Origin: Tiliqua scincoides
Taxonomy: Eukaryota > Chordata > Lepidosauria > Squamata > Scincidae
Reading direction: 5' to 3'
DNA length: 64,000 nucleotides
Assembly: GCF_035046505.1 (NCBI RefSeq)
Contig: NC_089821.1
Coordinates: 32,784,348-32,848,347 of the forward strand
The notes under the pieces are model-generated. The model saw nothing but the letters and a program-made list of their open reading frames with translations, was not told where the DNA came from and did not search any database. Position numbers and translations under genes: made by a program. Shown piece by piece: positions 25,765 through 36,528 of the stretch. Each line of letters opens with the position of its first letter. Positions within the stretch are counted from its first letter, which is position 1.

Positions 25765-26128
25765 CACAGAAGTGGGCTCTAAGGCTCCAATCCCAGCCAC
25801 TCTTTCCTAAGAGTAAGCCTCATTGACTCTAATGGGGCTTACTTCTGAGTAGACATGCACAGGAGCAGGCTCTAAGGCTGCAATCCCAGCCACTCTTTCC
25901 TAGGAGTAAGCCTCATTGACTCTGATGGGGCTTACTTCTGAGTAGACATGCACAGAGGCAAGCTCCAATCCCAGGCACTCTTTCCTGGGAGTAAGCCTCA
26001 TCTACTGTAATGGGGCTTACTTCTGAGTAGACAGGCATAAGAGCAGGCTCCAAGGTTGCAGTCCCAGGCACCCTTTCCTGGGAATAAGCCTCATCCACTG
26101 TAATGGGGTTTACTTCTGAGTAGACATG
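25765..26128 (+). repeat. Four-unit tandem array of the palindromic unit
   Basis: Four head-to-tail units of about 88-96 bp starting near 25779, 25874, 25964 and 26058. Each carries ggagtaagcctcat (or close), then aatggggcttacttctgagt and agacatgcac. Units are about 85-90 percent alike by eye. Confidence 0.85.
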
Positions 26129-26697
26129 CAGGATGTCTCCTCTGCTGTGGAGGAAAAGCCTCTCCTGGCGCTGTGTGGGGAGCTGCTCAGAGAAAGGCGG
26201 GCTGCAAGGGAAAGGGCTCCAACAGAAAAAGCCAGGAGCCTGCCGGATGCTGATTGGCTGAGCCTGCTGGAGAGTTGGGAAGGGAAAAGCAGGGACCTTA
26301 AGCCTGCAGTTCTGGCAAAATTGAAAAGGGAAACAGACTCGGGGCAGGTGGGGGCGAAGGGAGAGGAGGGCAGTGAGCTCAGGGGGCAGAGGGAAGAAGC
26401 CCGCCCTCCCAACACATGGGGCTCAGAACAAGCCTCTGTTTTCTTTAAAGTGGCAAGCAGCTTCAGCGCCCCTCCCCAGGCTGCCTGGCTCAGCTCTGCA
26501 TGCCCACAGAGATGGCGCTGCGTGCCCCATCTGGCACACGTGCCATAGGTTCGCCAACACTGGCCTATACCTTCAACCATTGTGCAGAAGAGAGAATTTT
26601 GTCAGGTGCAGCTTTTAAAGCCCTTCCTTATTGTGCTTCACCTGTCAAATGATTAAAGGTATAGGCACTCTGTCATCCCTTGTATCTGGTCACCGTG

Positions 26698-26811
26698 TCC
26701 AGGACAGGCTTGGAAAGACCTCTGCCTGAAAACCAGGAATAGCTGCTGCCAGGTAGATATACAATAGCAGTGAGTTCAATGGACCAATGATCTTAGTGTG
26801 TGGCAGTTCCG
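26698..26811 (+). mobile_element. tRNA-derived SINE, right part
   Basis: aggcttggaaagacctctgc, gctgctgccaggtagatata and caatggaccaatgatctta are the body of a common reptile tRNA SINE, continuing 25262-25350. Confidence 0.75.
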
Positions 26812-27064
26812 TTTATTATTATTAACAGTATTTATATACCGCTTTTCAACTAAAAGTTCACAAAGCAGTTTACAGAGAAAAATCAAATAACTAAATGGCT
26901 CCCTGTCCCAAAAGGGCTCACAATCTAAAAAGATGCAAAAGAATACCAGCAGACAGCCACCAGAACAGACAGTGCTGGGGTGAGGTGGGCCAGTTACTCT
27001 CCCCCTGCTCAAAAAAAAGGAGCACCCACTTGAAAAAGTGCCTCTTACCCAATGAGCAGGGGTA
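26812..27064 (-). mobile_element. L2-like LINE 3' end
   Basis: Reverse of the 27262-27336 terminus: ataccgcttttcaactaaaa, then gggctcacaatctaaaaaga and caggagtaag-free 3' UTR with ccagcagacagccaccagaa. Tail (att)n at 26812-26822. Confidence 0.7.
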
Positions 27065-27261
27065 AGGGGTTTGATAATTTTTAATAACACAGGCCAACAC
27101 ACATTTTGCTTCCTTAAACGTTACACCAATTCCTGGGTATATTTAGGGTGCCGATTCCAAAAATGGCATCTGTTTTGCCCTATCACATCTAGTTTTGGAG
27201 ACATGGCATAACCTCTTTAGTGAATGGTTCAAGCAGCTTCCTCATGAGGAAGACTACACCA

Positions 27262-27356
27262 TGGCTTTAGTTATTTGATTTTTCTCTGTAAACCGCTTTG
27301 TGAACTTTTAGTTGAAAAGCGGTATATAAATACTGTTAATAATAATAATAATAATA

Positions 27357-27389
<33 letters not shown>

Positions 27390-27390
27390 T
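27262..27390 (+). mobile_element. L2-like LINE 3' end with AAT/ATT microsatellite
   Basis: tctgtaaaccgctttgtgaa and gaaaagcggtatataaatac, then (aat)n running into (att)n up to about 27389, which makes an AT palindrome. Faces the reverse copy at 26812-27064. Confidence 0.7.
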
Positions 27391-29925
27391 CACTAATGAG
27401 GCTATTCTATATACGGATGCCATTTTCCAAATTCATATCAAACCACCATAAAGTTTGGGAAAAACTTTTCTGACCATCAATTTTGTAGGCTTGTGTAATC
27501 AGAATGGCATTTTAGTGTCTCTGCCTCTAGGTGGCTATTTCAATTTCTTCCTGTGTGCAAAACTAAGCACTTTGATTTGCATCCATGTGAGTCCATCTTG
27601 ACTTATATCCCTGTAATAGAAATGCGAAAGATCCCTCAAGGAGATAGGGCGTGGTGTCAACAGTAGCTCCTTGCCCTGCCAGTCAAGCAGGGAATTAACA
27701 CCAGGGCCTTAGACTGCAGTGAGTGTACTGCATAGTTGCAGCCACTTGGAGGCAAAATGGCCCTCAGGGTTAAAAGTAGCACCTGCAGGAAGGAAAAGCA
27801 TGTGGGTAGTAGAAGGAGGAAAGATTGGAGGAAGGAAGGAGAAAGAACTAAACTGAGAAACTAATGGACTGGCTGATGAACCTGCTGACTCACCAATGGA
27901 CTAACTGACTAACAGACAGAAGGGCAAATATACTTCTGAGGATTGATGGAACAGGGACTGCTAGAGTCACTGGAGATTGGTGTGTGGCTGCCACACCCAA
28001 GACCTGCTGAGGATCAAGGTGTTGCTGTGATGGCTGGAGAAGCTGCTGGCAGGAGAGGGGAGGAAGGAGGACCTCTGCAGGTCGAACAGGAGAGCTACCC
28101 TGGTGGTGGGGTCCAGCAGTGCTACAGTGCAAAACTAGAGCCATTGTTGGGGAACAAAGGGAAGGTAGATAGTTTAAAGTGGGCATAAGTTCTCTAAGTG
28201 AACCTTGGACTAGGAATTTGGCAAAACAATCCCTCTTCAGCATTCTCATCATCTTCATTTAAAAGGTCCTTATCCCATAGTCTATCTAGAAAAGTTCCTT
28301 ATCCTGTAGTCTACTATCATAACCAAATACATAAGGTTTTGTAGATTTGGGAATCTGGATGCCTGTCATTCTTTCTTGTCACCAGCAGATGGAACCTTGT
28401 AACTTTAAAAGGAAAGATTTGAGAAAGCTGTTTTGTTTTTAACAAAACAAAAAAGAGGGGTGGAATATTAAAGAGCAACCATTTCCAGATCACAGTGTGT
28501 GAATACAGTGAGTCTGTATTGTGGCTGCTTGTAATCTCACTGTAGAGCTAAGGCTGCCAAACATTTTTCCTTGCAGATCTTCTGTACCTTTTCATAGTTG
28601 CACAAATGGCGAACACTTATTTTCTCCACAGCACTGGCATCTACTCCTCCTCCTGCATTTGCTGTACGATCAGGGTTGGCCCATCCCTGAGGCTAGGTGA
28701 TACACATTGCATTAGCAATAGATAGCAGGGAGGCAAGAGGGTGACAGATTCAGGGTACCCTTCACCCTAGTCTGCTATTACTGCCACCCTCCACCCCACT
28801 GTGAATGTGATCTGTGTAGATTTGCTTTCTGCTCACTACAAGCAAGTGGAAAGTGGATCATCAGTCCTCCTTGTTGTGCTTGTGATTTATTCAAACACAG
28901 AAGTGCAGGTTTTTATTTACAGGGACCCTCAAATGAAGGAGCAATTTTCATTTACTCAGTTCCTTTTTAAACCAGACTAGAAGTTTCATGCTTTTGCATT
29001 TGAAGAAATCACACAGGGCTTTTGTTTTGGGTGAAGAGGTGGCAACTGCGAACCCGAGACAGCATTGGGTAGTGTTCCAGGTCGTGCCACCCCTGATGTA
29101 TGACACTCCTGGGGATTAGTTCATCTCCAGGAAAGGAGGGGATAGATGGCAGAACCACAAAAAGAATGAGCAAGGATTGGAATTGTCTTGCTTAAAGTCT
29201 ATCATGAAGACACAATGGTAACCCTTAACCCTGTACAGAGTTTGGAAAAGACTCTCCTCTGCTAGCTCCACTAATTTTTATTCATCATTTTTTAAATCAA
29301 TAACTTGTTGAAAAGATTGTCAGATTCTTTCCTCTGACGCAATGCCAAACTGTCACAGACCTTTTAAAAGGATTTGGAGGTTTTATTTTTACAATAGTAA
29401 GTTACACACAAGCCAATTGATTCAGTTTGGATACAAATGTTCACTCTTCATTTCTGTTCTTGTTTCTCAAAGAACCACACCCAGAAAATCACATTAAATA
29501 ACGTGAGATAAACAAGTTACCCATGTGACACTGTATGTCACTTCCACCTCCTTGTTGGGCATATTATGACAGGTTTGGTGCATGGTCCCAGCTCTAATGT
29601 GGAGGTCATTCTGCCCTGCATCCCAAAATATTCCTGGCCCACAAATTTGGTTATACAAAATCCTGGAATTCTCCCTTTGAGAAAGTTATGATCTACATGT
29701 TCTGCCAATCATTCCATCTTTAGGTCACTTTGATATAATGACCCTCCTATCCTATTTTTGAGGGGAACAACAGTCATTCTCAAAGAAATAAAGTTTATTT
29801 ATTATTCTCTTGGTTCCAATTTCAGTTATTGGAAAATTTATTTTGGGGGTTATTGGGGGTATCTCGAAGCTCCCACTCTCAGGCTGTTCTCTGAAAATTA
29901 GGGTTGCATGAAACATAATGTAGAG
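27391..29925. other. Intergenic, no gene or clear repeat seen
   Basis: Mostly unique sequence. A small hairpin (gttttgtttttaacaaaac) lies near 28428. Open frame 27890-28258 on the minus strand shows no recognisable product. Confidence 0.5.
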
Positions 29926-29929
29926 GTCC

Positions 29930-30272
29930 AACCTTATTATATACAGATTTGACTCAACACGGCCACTGCAAATGAGAAGGAATGTGCTGATCGCTGGAGA
30001 AGGGGAAAATACATCTCTTAAAAATCAGTTTAAAAAACTGCTTTTCTTACTGTTGTAGAGAGACAGTCACACAAGTGATCATTCCATTCTTCAGCTGAGC
30101 CAGGCAAAGGCAGGGGGTCCTTTGCTGACTGCATCTCAACAACAGTAAGAAAAGCTGTTGTAAAGGGACACACTTTTTAATTTTTTTTAAATTGCTTTTA
30201 TTTAACACATTTTATGGTATCAGCAGGGAGTCCTGGAATCAAACCCCTGTGAATGTTGAGACACAACCTTGT
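29930..30272. mobile_element. Tigger-like element remnant
   Basis: Left tatatacagatttgactcaa and right ctgtgaatgttgagacacaa are partly complementary, as in Tigger ends; the same phrase recurs at 49350-49375. Next to it, 30340-30405 (ccactgggggttctggaacg) resembles 59168-59235 reversed. Confidence 0.45.
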
Positions 30273-30494
30273 TAGGAGCAATGGAGGGGCAAGAAACCTG
30301 GAAGTGGGTCTTTAAATCTATTTTTTTCATTGTTTTTTTACCATGGATTTTTTTTATCCACTGGGGGTTCTGGAACGGAACCCTAGTGGATAATGAGACA
30401 CAACCTGTATTTTATTTTCTCAGCTAAATCAATAGGGAAATACTGTACCTAGAACTAGAAATATATAGCAAGCCTATACCTTGTGAGATTGCTT

Positions 30495-30515
30495 TGTGTG
30501 TGTGTGTGTGTGTGT
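30495..30515. repeat. TG microsatellite
   Basis: Ten uninterrupted tg dinucleotides. Confidence 0.9.
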
Positions 30516-31360
30516 CCTGAAAATGCATACTAACATTTTTAATAAGCATAAAAGCTTCATTGTTTCAGTGATGACACCTCATCTGGCAAAGAAAAAGCCT
30601 TCAAAAGGTCCTGCTCTGGAGAGGACTTTGTGACCATTGTGCAATGATTCTGTAAGCTTCTGGTTCAATATCGCTGAGCAGAGCACAAACCTTTCCCTCA
30701 GTAAAACTTTGTACCTCGTATATTTCAACAAAGATCAATTTTTTTGTTATTAATTAAACCAATTTCCCCCCTGAAACCCAACCTGATAGAGAGCCTTTCT
30801 GTTAAAAAAAAAAAAAAAAGGTTGTAATCTGAGTTTAAAGAGAAGGTAGAATAGATGTGGCCTGACAAGCTATTTATTTGTATTTGTGCTGTCACTTTTG
30901 TTTGTACATATATGGGGTGCTAGGCACATGCCAGGAGAACATGAGCCAGACCAATTTCATGGCATTTGAACTAGGCTAATTGCAAGAGGCCTTGGGTGGC
31001 ACAGACCTTAAGGAAAGCCACAACTTCGGTCTGTAAGAGACACACATGCACACATGCAACACTGGCTGGCTGGCTTGAGAGAAGCTGCCCTGTCCTGTCT
31101 TTCATTTCTTTGGAAAATCCCATGACCTTGCTTGCACTGCAAATTTGAACCTGTCAACAAAAGCCACATCCTGGAGCTTATTTGACTTGGAGTCAATAGT
31201 TAGAGATGTAAAAGAAGTGTCCCCAACCCTAGCTTTCCTTACCAACTATGTAGCCAAATCTGATCAAGAGTTTTTTGTTAATTGAGGCATGGCCTCTGGA
31301 ACAAGTCTCTCTCTGGGACAGAGCAGAAAAGGAAGTGTGGAAGAAAGTGGTGCACTAGAT

Positions 31361-31691
31361 CAGGGGTGTCAAATGTAAGGCCCGGGGCCGGATGCAGCCC
31401 CTGGAAGCTTTTTATCCAGCCCTCAGGCTCTCAGCTACTAAGGTGTTACAGCTGAAAAGGCGGCCCACATGAAAATTGGGCTTTCCCAAATCTTGAAATA
31501 TGATCAAGATTTGCGTACTTTCTCTTCTGTCATTTGCAGTTAATGAGTTTCTATATGAGAACAGGGTCTGATTTCTGGCCATTAGTTGCTTAATGACGTC
31601 ACTTCCAGCTTAATGACATCACTTCCAGCCCTCAGCTGGAGCCCTGAATGCTAACTTCAGCCCTCTGTATGAAACGAGTTTGATACTCATG
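31361..31691 (+). mobile_element. hAT-like element with exact 8-bp TSD
   Basis: Ends caggggtgtcaaatgtaagg and gagtttgatactcatg; flanked by cactagat on both sides (31353-31360, 31692-31699). 331 bp. Carries two copies of ttaatgac(a/g)tcacttccag in tandem near 31590-31625. Confidence 0.88.
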
Positions 31692-32631
31692 CACTAGATT
31701 GTCTCCGATACTCTAGCCCACCATTACTTTCACTTGTCCATTCCAGAGAATGGGGGTTGGCACATCACCAGGTAAAGGAGGGCAGCTTTCTGTTTTTGGG
31801 ATGCCACCTCAAGTGCCAGAAGTTTCATCTTGAGCTGGCCCTAGATGGTATTCTTTGGGTTTTGGCACTTGAGCTTCCAAACTTGCAATCTAGAAATCTG
31901 GAACAGAAAGAACAAGCGGGAAACAACATATGATTAGACCAAATGCAATTACACAGTGAACCTAGTCCTTCATTTATCTTCATTAACTTCCTAGGAAATA
32001 CCTCAAGTGAATCAAACTGTCTTCCATGTGGTTTTTGTAAACACAGCTCTAGGCCACATTCAACAGTGCTGGCAAAAGGAGACATAATTGCAGCTAATTG
32101 AACACATAAACGAAAGAGATCAAGTGCTTAAACCGGGCTGAAGAAAGAATAGTTGGAAATAGTTCACCAAGTTCATTATAATAAGCTATTTTGAGACAAA
32201 CAAGGTTACATTCATTTGTAATCACAACTAATAACATTTCAGAGTTTCTCTTCAAGACCAGCTGGTTTGTGAACTAAGAACAATTCTGATACACCAACAT
32301 GTGTCAGACTAATAAATGCTGTCAGGGTTTCTGAATGAATGCAAAAAGGACTTTATGCTCATCATGCAATGAACATGCAATCTGTTTTGCTTGCTATCAT
32401 TCACTTTAAGCAATGCTCCAAGTTCATTATCAGCCAAACCTAAAGTGTCTCAATATAGCATACATTTCTGTTCTGTTATTCATTAAATCTAGCTTATCCC
32501 TTCATGCATTGAGGTATAGGAATAAACATATTGTTTTAGTTTAAGGATAACACAAAATATAACATTTTAGATTGCCTATAGCAGCTAAGTAGAATACAGT
32601 TACTTGTCGATATCTCTCCTAGTCTTTAAAG

Positions 32632-32878
32632 CAGTGATTTTCAACCTTTTTCATCTCACAGCCCACTGAGAAGGCACTGAAATTGTTAAGGAACACCATC
32701 AGTTTTTGGACAATTGACAAGACACATCTTGCTGCTGGTGGGGGGTCTCAGATCCCCCGATAACACTACTAATAAATGACCCTCCCCCAAATTCCCATGG
32801 CACACCTGTGGACCTTCTGCAGCGCACCAATGTGCCAAGGCACATTGAAAATTGCTTGAAATGGGTTGAAAATTGCTG
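32632..32878 (+). mobile_element. hAT-like element
   Basis: Left cagtgattttcaaccttttt, right gggttgaaaattgctg, inverted repeats of about 15 bp. Flanks ctttaaag and ctgtaaga match poorly. 247 bp. Confidence 0.7.
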
Positions 32879-33499
32879 CTGTAAGAGACCTGGAAAATAG
32901 GAGACTCCATGAAGGATTAAGTCAAAATGTTCATGTAGAGAAAAAAAAAAAAGACATAGGATCAGTCCAAAGGACTCGAGTCAGTACAGTGAAGAGAGGG
33001 AAGTCAATCAATAAAAAGGAGAGGCAGAATAAACTGTAGGTGAGCTCAGTAGTGACTAAGGACTGGTGCCAGATTGAGGGAGCACCAGCAGCCACCTTCC
33101 TTTTCCCCTTTTGTAAAAATGGAAAGCCCTGAGGGCAATTCAGGTTGCCAATATGATGGATAGTTTAGCAGCATGACATTCATCACCTGAAAGGCAGCAG
33201 GGTTATCACATGTTCAGCTTGCATTCCTCTGTATAGTTGCATAGTAGTTGCCAAGCAATGGAAAGTGGGTTTGACAGCAGCATAGTAAACTTCAGTGGAG
33301 TTGAATTCATGTGCTTAGAACGAAGCTATTATGAATCCATGTTGCTAATGCATCAGATTTGCATGGATTAGTTCTATCTAGGTTCTCATCATACTGATTC
33401 AGGTATATGTGTTTCACCCTAATTTAGCAAAATAAGACCAGAACAAACAGAACTTAGTTCTAGTGGAGCTGTTTGAGGATTGGAAGCTAGGATTTTCAT

Positions 33500-33871
33500 A
33501 TAGAATTTTCAGGGACTTTCCTGCAAGTGCCCTCTTTCTCCCAAGTTAGGGGGATGGCGGCACAGGGGCAAGCCTTTTCAGTAGTAGCGCCAGTTATGGA
33601 ACTCCTTAACAGGGGAATTAAGTTCTACCCCCTCCCCCATGGTATTTCAGTGAGAGTTTAAAACATTTTTGTTTCGTTTTGCTTTAGAGATGTCAGCCTC
33701 CTGTGCTTCTATAGCAGTTTCCTGAGTATGTTTGCCCTTCTCCAATTGGTGTTCCCTCCATTGTATTTCCTTTTTCTATTGTTATATTGTATTTTATTTT
33801 TTACTCTATTGTATATTGTATTTTTATTTATTTATTTATTTTTAAATCTATAAATTGCAAGCTGCCTTGGG
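33500..33871 (+). mobile_element. L2-like LINE 3' end, left part (split by another LINE)
   Basis: gcaagccttttcagtagtag and cagttatggaactccttaac encode the FSVVAP...LL segment typical of the L2 ORF2 end; an AT-rich 3' UTR follows to ttgcaagctgccttggg. Resumes at 35106. Confidence 0.6.
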
Positions 33872-35105
33872 AGTAGCATGAGGACATGAAGGGCACTGTA
33901 GTCTTTGATGGTTCCACATCAGACTCCTTTGACATACAAAATGGAGTGAAGCAGAGCTGTGTTCTTACGCCAACCTTGTTTGGGATTTTCTTTGCTGTCC
34001 TGCTGAAGCAGGCCTTTGGAACTGCAATAGAAGGCATCTATCTCTGGACCAGATCAGATGGAAAGCTCTTCAACCTCTCCAGACTGAGAGCAAAGTCCAA
34101 AGTCCAGCTGAAATGTCTGTGCGACTTCCTCTTTGCTGACGATGCAGCTGTCAGCGCCCACTCTGCCAAAGATCTCCAGCAGCTCATGGATTGTTTTGGC
34201 AAGGCCTGCCAAGACTTTGGACTGACAATCAGCCTGAAGAAAACACAGGTCATGGTTCAGGATGTGGACTCACCTCCCTGCATTACAATCTCTGCGCATG
34301 AACTGGAGGTTGTCCTTGACTTTGTGTACCTTGGCTCAACGATCTCCGACACTCTTTCTCTCAATACCAAGCTAAACAAATGCATCGGTAAAGTAGCTAC
34401 CACGTTTTCCAGACTCACAAAGATAGTATAGTCCAACAAGAAGCTGACGGAACATACCAAGAACCAGGTCTACAGAGCTTGCATCTTGAGTACACTTCTG
34501 TACTGTAGCGAGTCACGGACTCTTTGCTTACAACAGGAGAGGAAACTGAAAGCTTTCCACATGCGCTGCTTCCGACGCATCCTCAGTATCACCTGGCAGG
34601 ACAAACTTCCAAACAACACAGTCCTGGAATGAGCTGGAATCCCTAGCATGTTTGCACTGCTGAAACAGAAACGCCTGCGTTGGCATAGTCATGTCGTGAG
34701 AATGGGTGATGGCCGGATCCCAAAGGATCTCCTCTATGGAGAACTCATGCAGGGAAAGCGCCCTACAGGTAGACCACAGCTGCGATACAAAGATATCTGC
34801 AAAAGGAATCTGAAGGCCTTAGGAATGGACCACAACAGGTGGGAAACCCTGGCCTCTGAGCGTCCTGCTTGGAGGCAGGCTGTGCAGCATGGCCTCTCCC
34901 AGTTTGAAGAGACACTTGCCCAACAGACTGAGGCAAAAAAGGAAGGCCTGTAGCCAGGGAAACACACCAGGGACAGACTACATTTGCTCCCAGTGTGGAA
35001 GGGATTGCCATTCCCGAATTGGCCTTTTCAGCCACACTAGATGTTATTCCAGAACCACTTTTCAGAGCGCGATACCAGTCTTTCAAGACTGAAGGATGCC
35101 AATGA
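33872..35105 (+). mobile_element. APE-type non-LTR LINE, 5'-truncated, nearly open
   Basis: Coding frame from 33886 carries reverse-transcriptase motifs NGVKQSCVLTPTLF and FADDAA, then YLGSTI and the C-terminal GRIPKDLLYGEL and RPTGRPQLRYKD. Only two stops interrupt it (34429-34431 and 34630-34632) before a frameshift near 34950 that moves into ICSQCGRDCHSRIGLFSHTR, a zinc-finger-like end. The tail reads cttcaagact-type sequence and gaaggatgccaatga. Clade uncertain (I have seen such proteins annotated as craniofacial-development-protein-like retroelements). Same family as 39373-39416 and 61650-62463. Confidence 0.85.
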
Positions 35106-35215
35106 TATTTTTATTTATTTTTAAATCTATAAATTGTAAGCTGCCCTGGGCATCTGCTTTTAGTAGAGGGAAGGCGGCGTAGAAATCTTTTCAATAAATA
35201 TAGTGAATGTCTAAG
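35106..35215 (+). mobile_element. L2-like LINE 3' end, right part
   Basis: Repeats the preceding tail (tttttaaatctataaattgt, aagctgccctggg) and goes on to ggaaggcggcgtagaaatc and caataaata, the L2-type terminus. Confidence 0.65.
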
Positions 35216-35529
35216 AGCTCTAAAATATTTAAAAGCTTCAGATGATTGGATTGATTTTTTAAAATGTCAATTTGGAAATTGTTTGAGGCCATTACTGTTA
35301 TATTAAAAAATTTAGAAGTTGGTTCAATTAGTCTATCTAAAATTGTAACATATTCACGTTTAACAATAACTCCAGTATGTCTTCTTGTTCCACATCTCAG
35401 ACACTATGTAAATTTTTCTATAATAGTATGAAAAAGATCTGATGTAGAAATGGGAACCAACAGTAATCTTAGATTACTGAATATGGTAGTCACTTGTCAT
35501 ACTGCTTGTTTTCAAACATGCCTATATAA

Positions 35530-35685
35530 AACATTTTATCAGGACTAGGTTTAATCACTGGAGGCATATTGGTTAGGTTAAAGGTTGGTAGTTCTTTCTC
35601 TCATACTTACACAGTTCAAGTTTGAGATAAGTTTGCCATAGTTACAGGAAAATCATATTTGTAAGAGAAAAGATCAACCCAGCCA
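35530..35685 (-). pseudogene. Decayed catalase-like exon 8 (CAT paralog or retrocopy fossil)
   Basis: On the minus strand this stretch is clearly homologous to CAT exon 8. The 42 bases at 35531-35572 match the exon at about 33 of 42 positions, and a second block near 35606-35634 at about 20 of 28. Translation gives FNLTNMPPVIKPSPDKM against [17 protein letters not shown] in CAT (12 of 17 identical), with GKLISNLN against GKLVLNRN upstream in another frame. An in-frame stop and small length changes lie between the blocks, and the position of the exon 8 donor reads at instead of gt. It is therefore non-coding. A weaker resemblance to exon 7 (taaacag near 35864) lies upstream, too weak to claim. 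Whether this is a lost tandem catalase gene or a processed copy cannot be told here. Confidence 0.75.
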
Positions 35686-35689
35686 GCCA

Positions 35690-36526
35690 TATGGTTTCTG
35701 TAACACTGACCTAGTACACATGAAAGGGAAATAATCATTTCAAGAAGGGAAACACAACAGTCTGAAAGTCTTTGAGAATATGGCTGATTCAGCTGTTAAT
35801 AGAGATCCAATCCAACCACAGTGCTATACACTGAAGGTTCTTGTAGCTTATGTGCAAAACACTAAACAGAAAAGATTATAAAATACTTTGCAAACTAAAA
35901 TAAGGAACTTCTGTTGAAAATAAACTTAATCTAATTTATGAACCATACGTATGGCATGAAATCTTCCCCATCCACAAGCAAATGGCAGTTCTGGACCTGG
36001 CCCCTGTGCTACCCTAGGACACAGGATCACAAAATGCCGCTCCCCCCCAGGGCAGGAGACTTACCTCAGCTATGGAGCCTCATGCGACATCCACTGACCC
36101 TCCAAAAGCCTTCTAAGACTTCTGGAGGACTGTTAAATAGCACTTCTGGTTTTCTGACAAAAACCGCAAGTACTGCAACAGCCCTCCAGAGAAGGCTTTT
36201 GGAGGATGCTGTGTGGGGCCTCCCCCACCCCTATAAAGGCTCCACAGGTGGCAGTGGTGGCGCTGCCCCCACAGGCTTGGTGCCCCAGGGCTTCCCACCC
36301 ACCCCCAATTCCCCCAGGACTGCCACTGGCAGAAGGTACTGCTCACACACACAGTGAGAAGCAGAACTTTATTCTGATGTCAGCCCCTTTGAAAGCTAAA
36401 CTGGAAATTGTTTGAGGCCATCACTGTTTTATTAGAGAATTTGTGGGCTGCTGGAAAGTGCTTAATCCAACCAACTAGAGGGAGGGGAAACAACATCTCT
36501 TCCCTATATGCTCCTATTATTATAGA
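35690..36526. other. Intergenic between catalase fossil and Tigger element
   Basis: 35975-36330 is a GC-richer repeat-like block (cctggcccctgtgctaccct, gcttttggaggatgctgtg) resembling 53600-53850. The open frame 35938-36357 is not gene-like. 36402-36440 matches 35272-35310. Confidence 0.4.
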
Positions 36527-36528
36527 TA

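Larger units (their letters stand above)
25395..26562. mobile_element. Inner hAT-like element with exact 8-bp TSD
   Basis: Left end cagtgatagctaacctttta, right end cataggttcgccaacactg; flanked by gcctatac on both sides (25387-25394, 26563-26570). Its interior holds a CR1 fragment, a four-unit tandem array and a GC-rich stretch (26126-26520) whose overlapping open frames on both strands are non-genic. Confidence 0.88.
25351..26697. mobile_element. Outer hAT-like element inserted in the SINE
   Basis: Left end cagggtgaccagaccagata, right end tgtatctggtcaccgtg; a subterminal gagtgcctatac is complemented by gtataggcactc. TSD of the SINE target: tccaagaa (25343-25350) against tccaggac (26698-26705), 6 of 8. 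Opened by a second hAT at 25395-26562. Confidence 0.78.

Noticed and set aside
25765-26128. CRISPR-like array of four repeats
   Set aside because: Units are adjacent, without unique spacers, in a vertebrate genome; the unit occurs singly elsewhere.
26110-26580. Overlapping open frames of 140-156 residues on both strands
   Set aside because: They lie inside the inner hAT element in GC-rich sequence, on opposite strands over the same bases, with no homology I recognise.
27337-27389. AT-rich palindrome as a cruciform or origin signal
   Set aside because: It is an (aat)n microsatellite meeting (att)n at the tail of an L2-like element.
35260-35420. Minus-strand open stretch as further catalase exons
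   Set aside because: Its translation does not align with exons 9-11 beyond chance; only exon 8 is clear.
35938-36357. 139-residue open frame
   Set aside because: Repeat-like GC-rich block similar to 53600-53850; composition and lack of homology argue against a gene.
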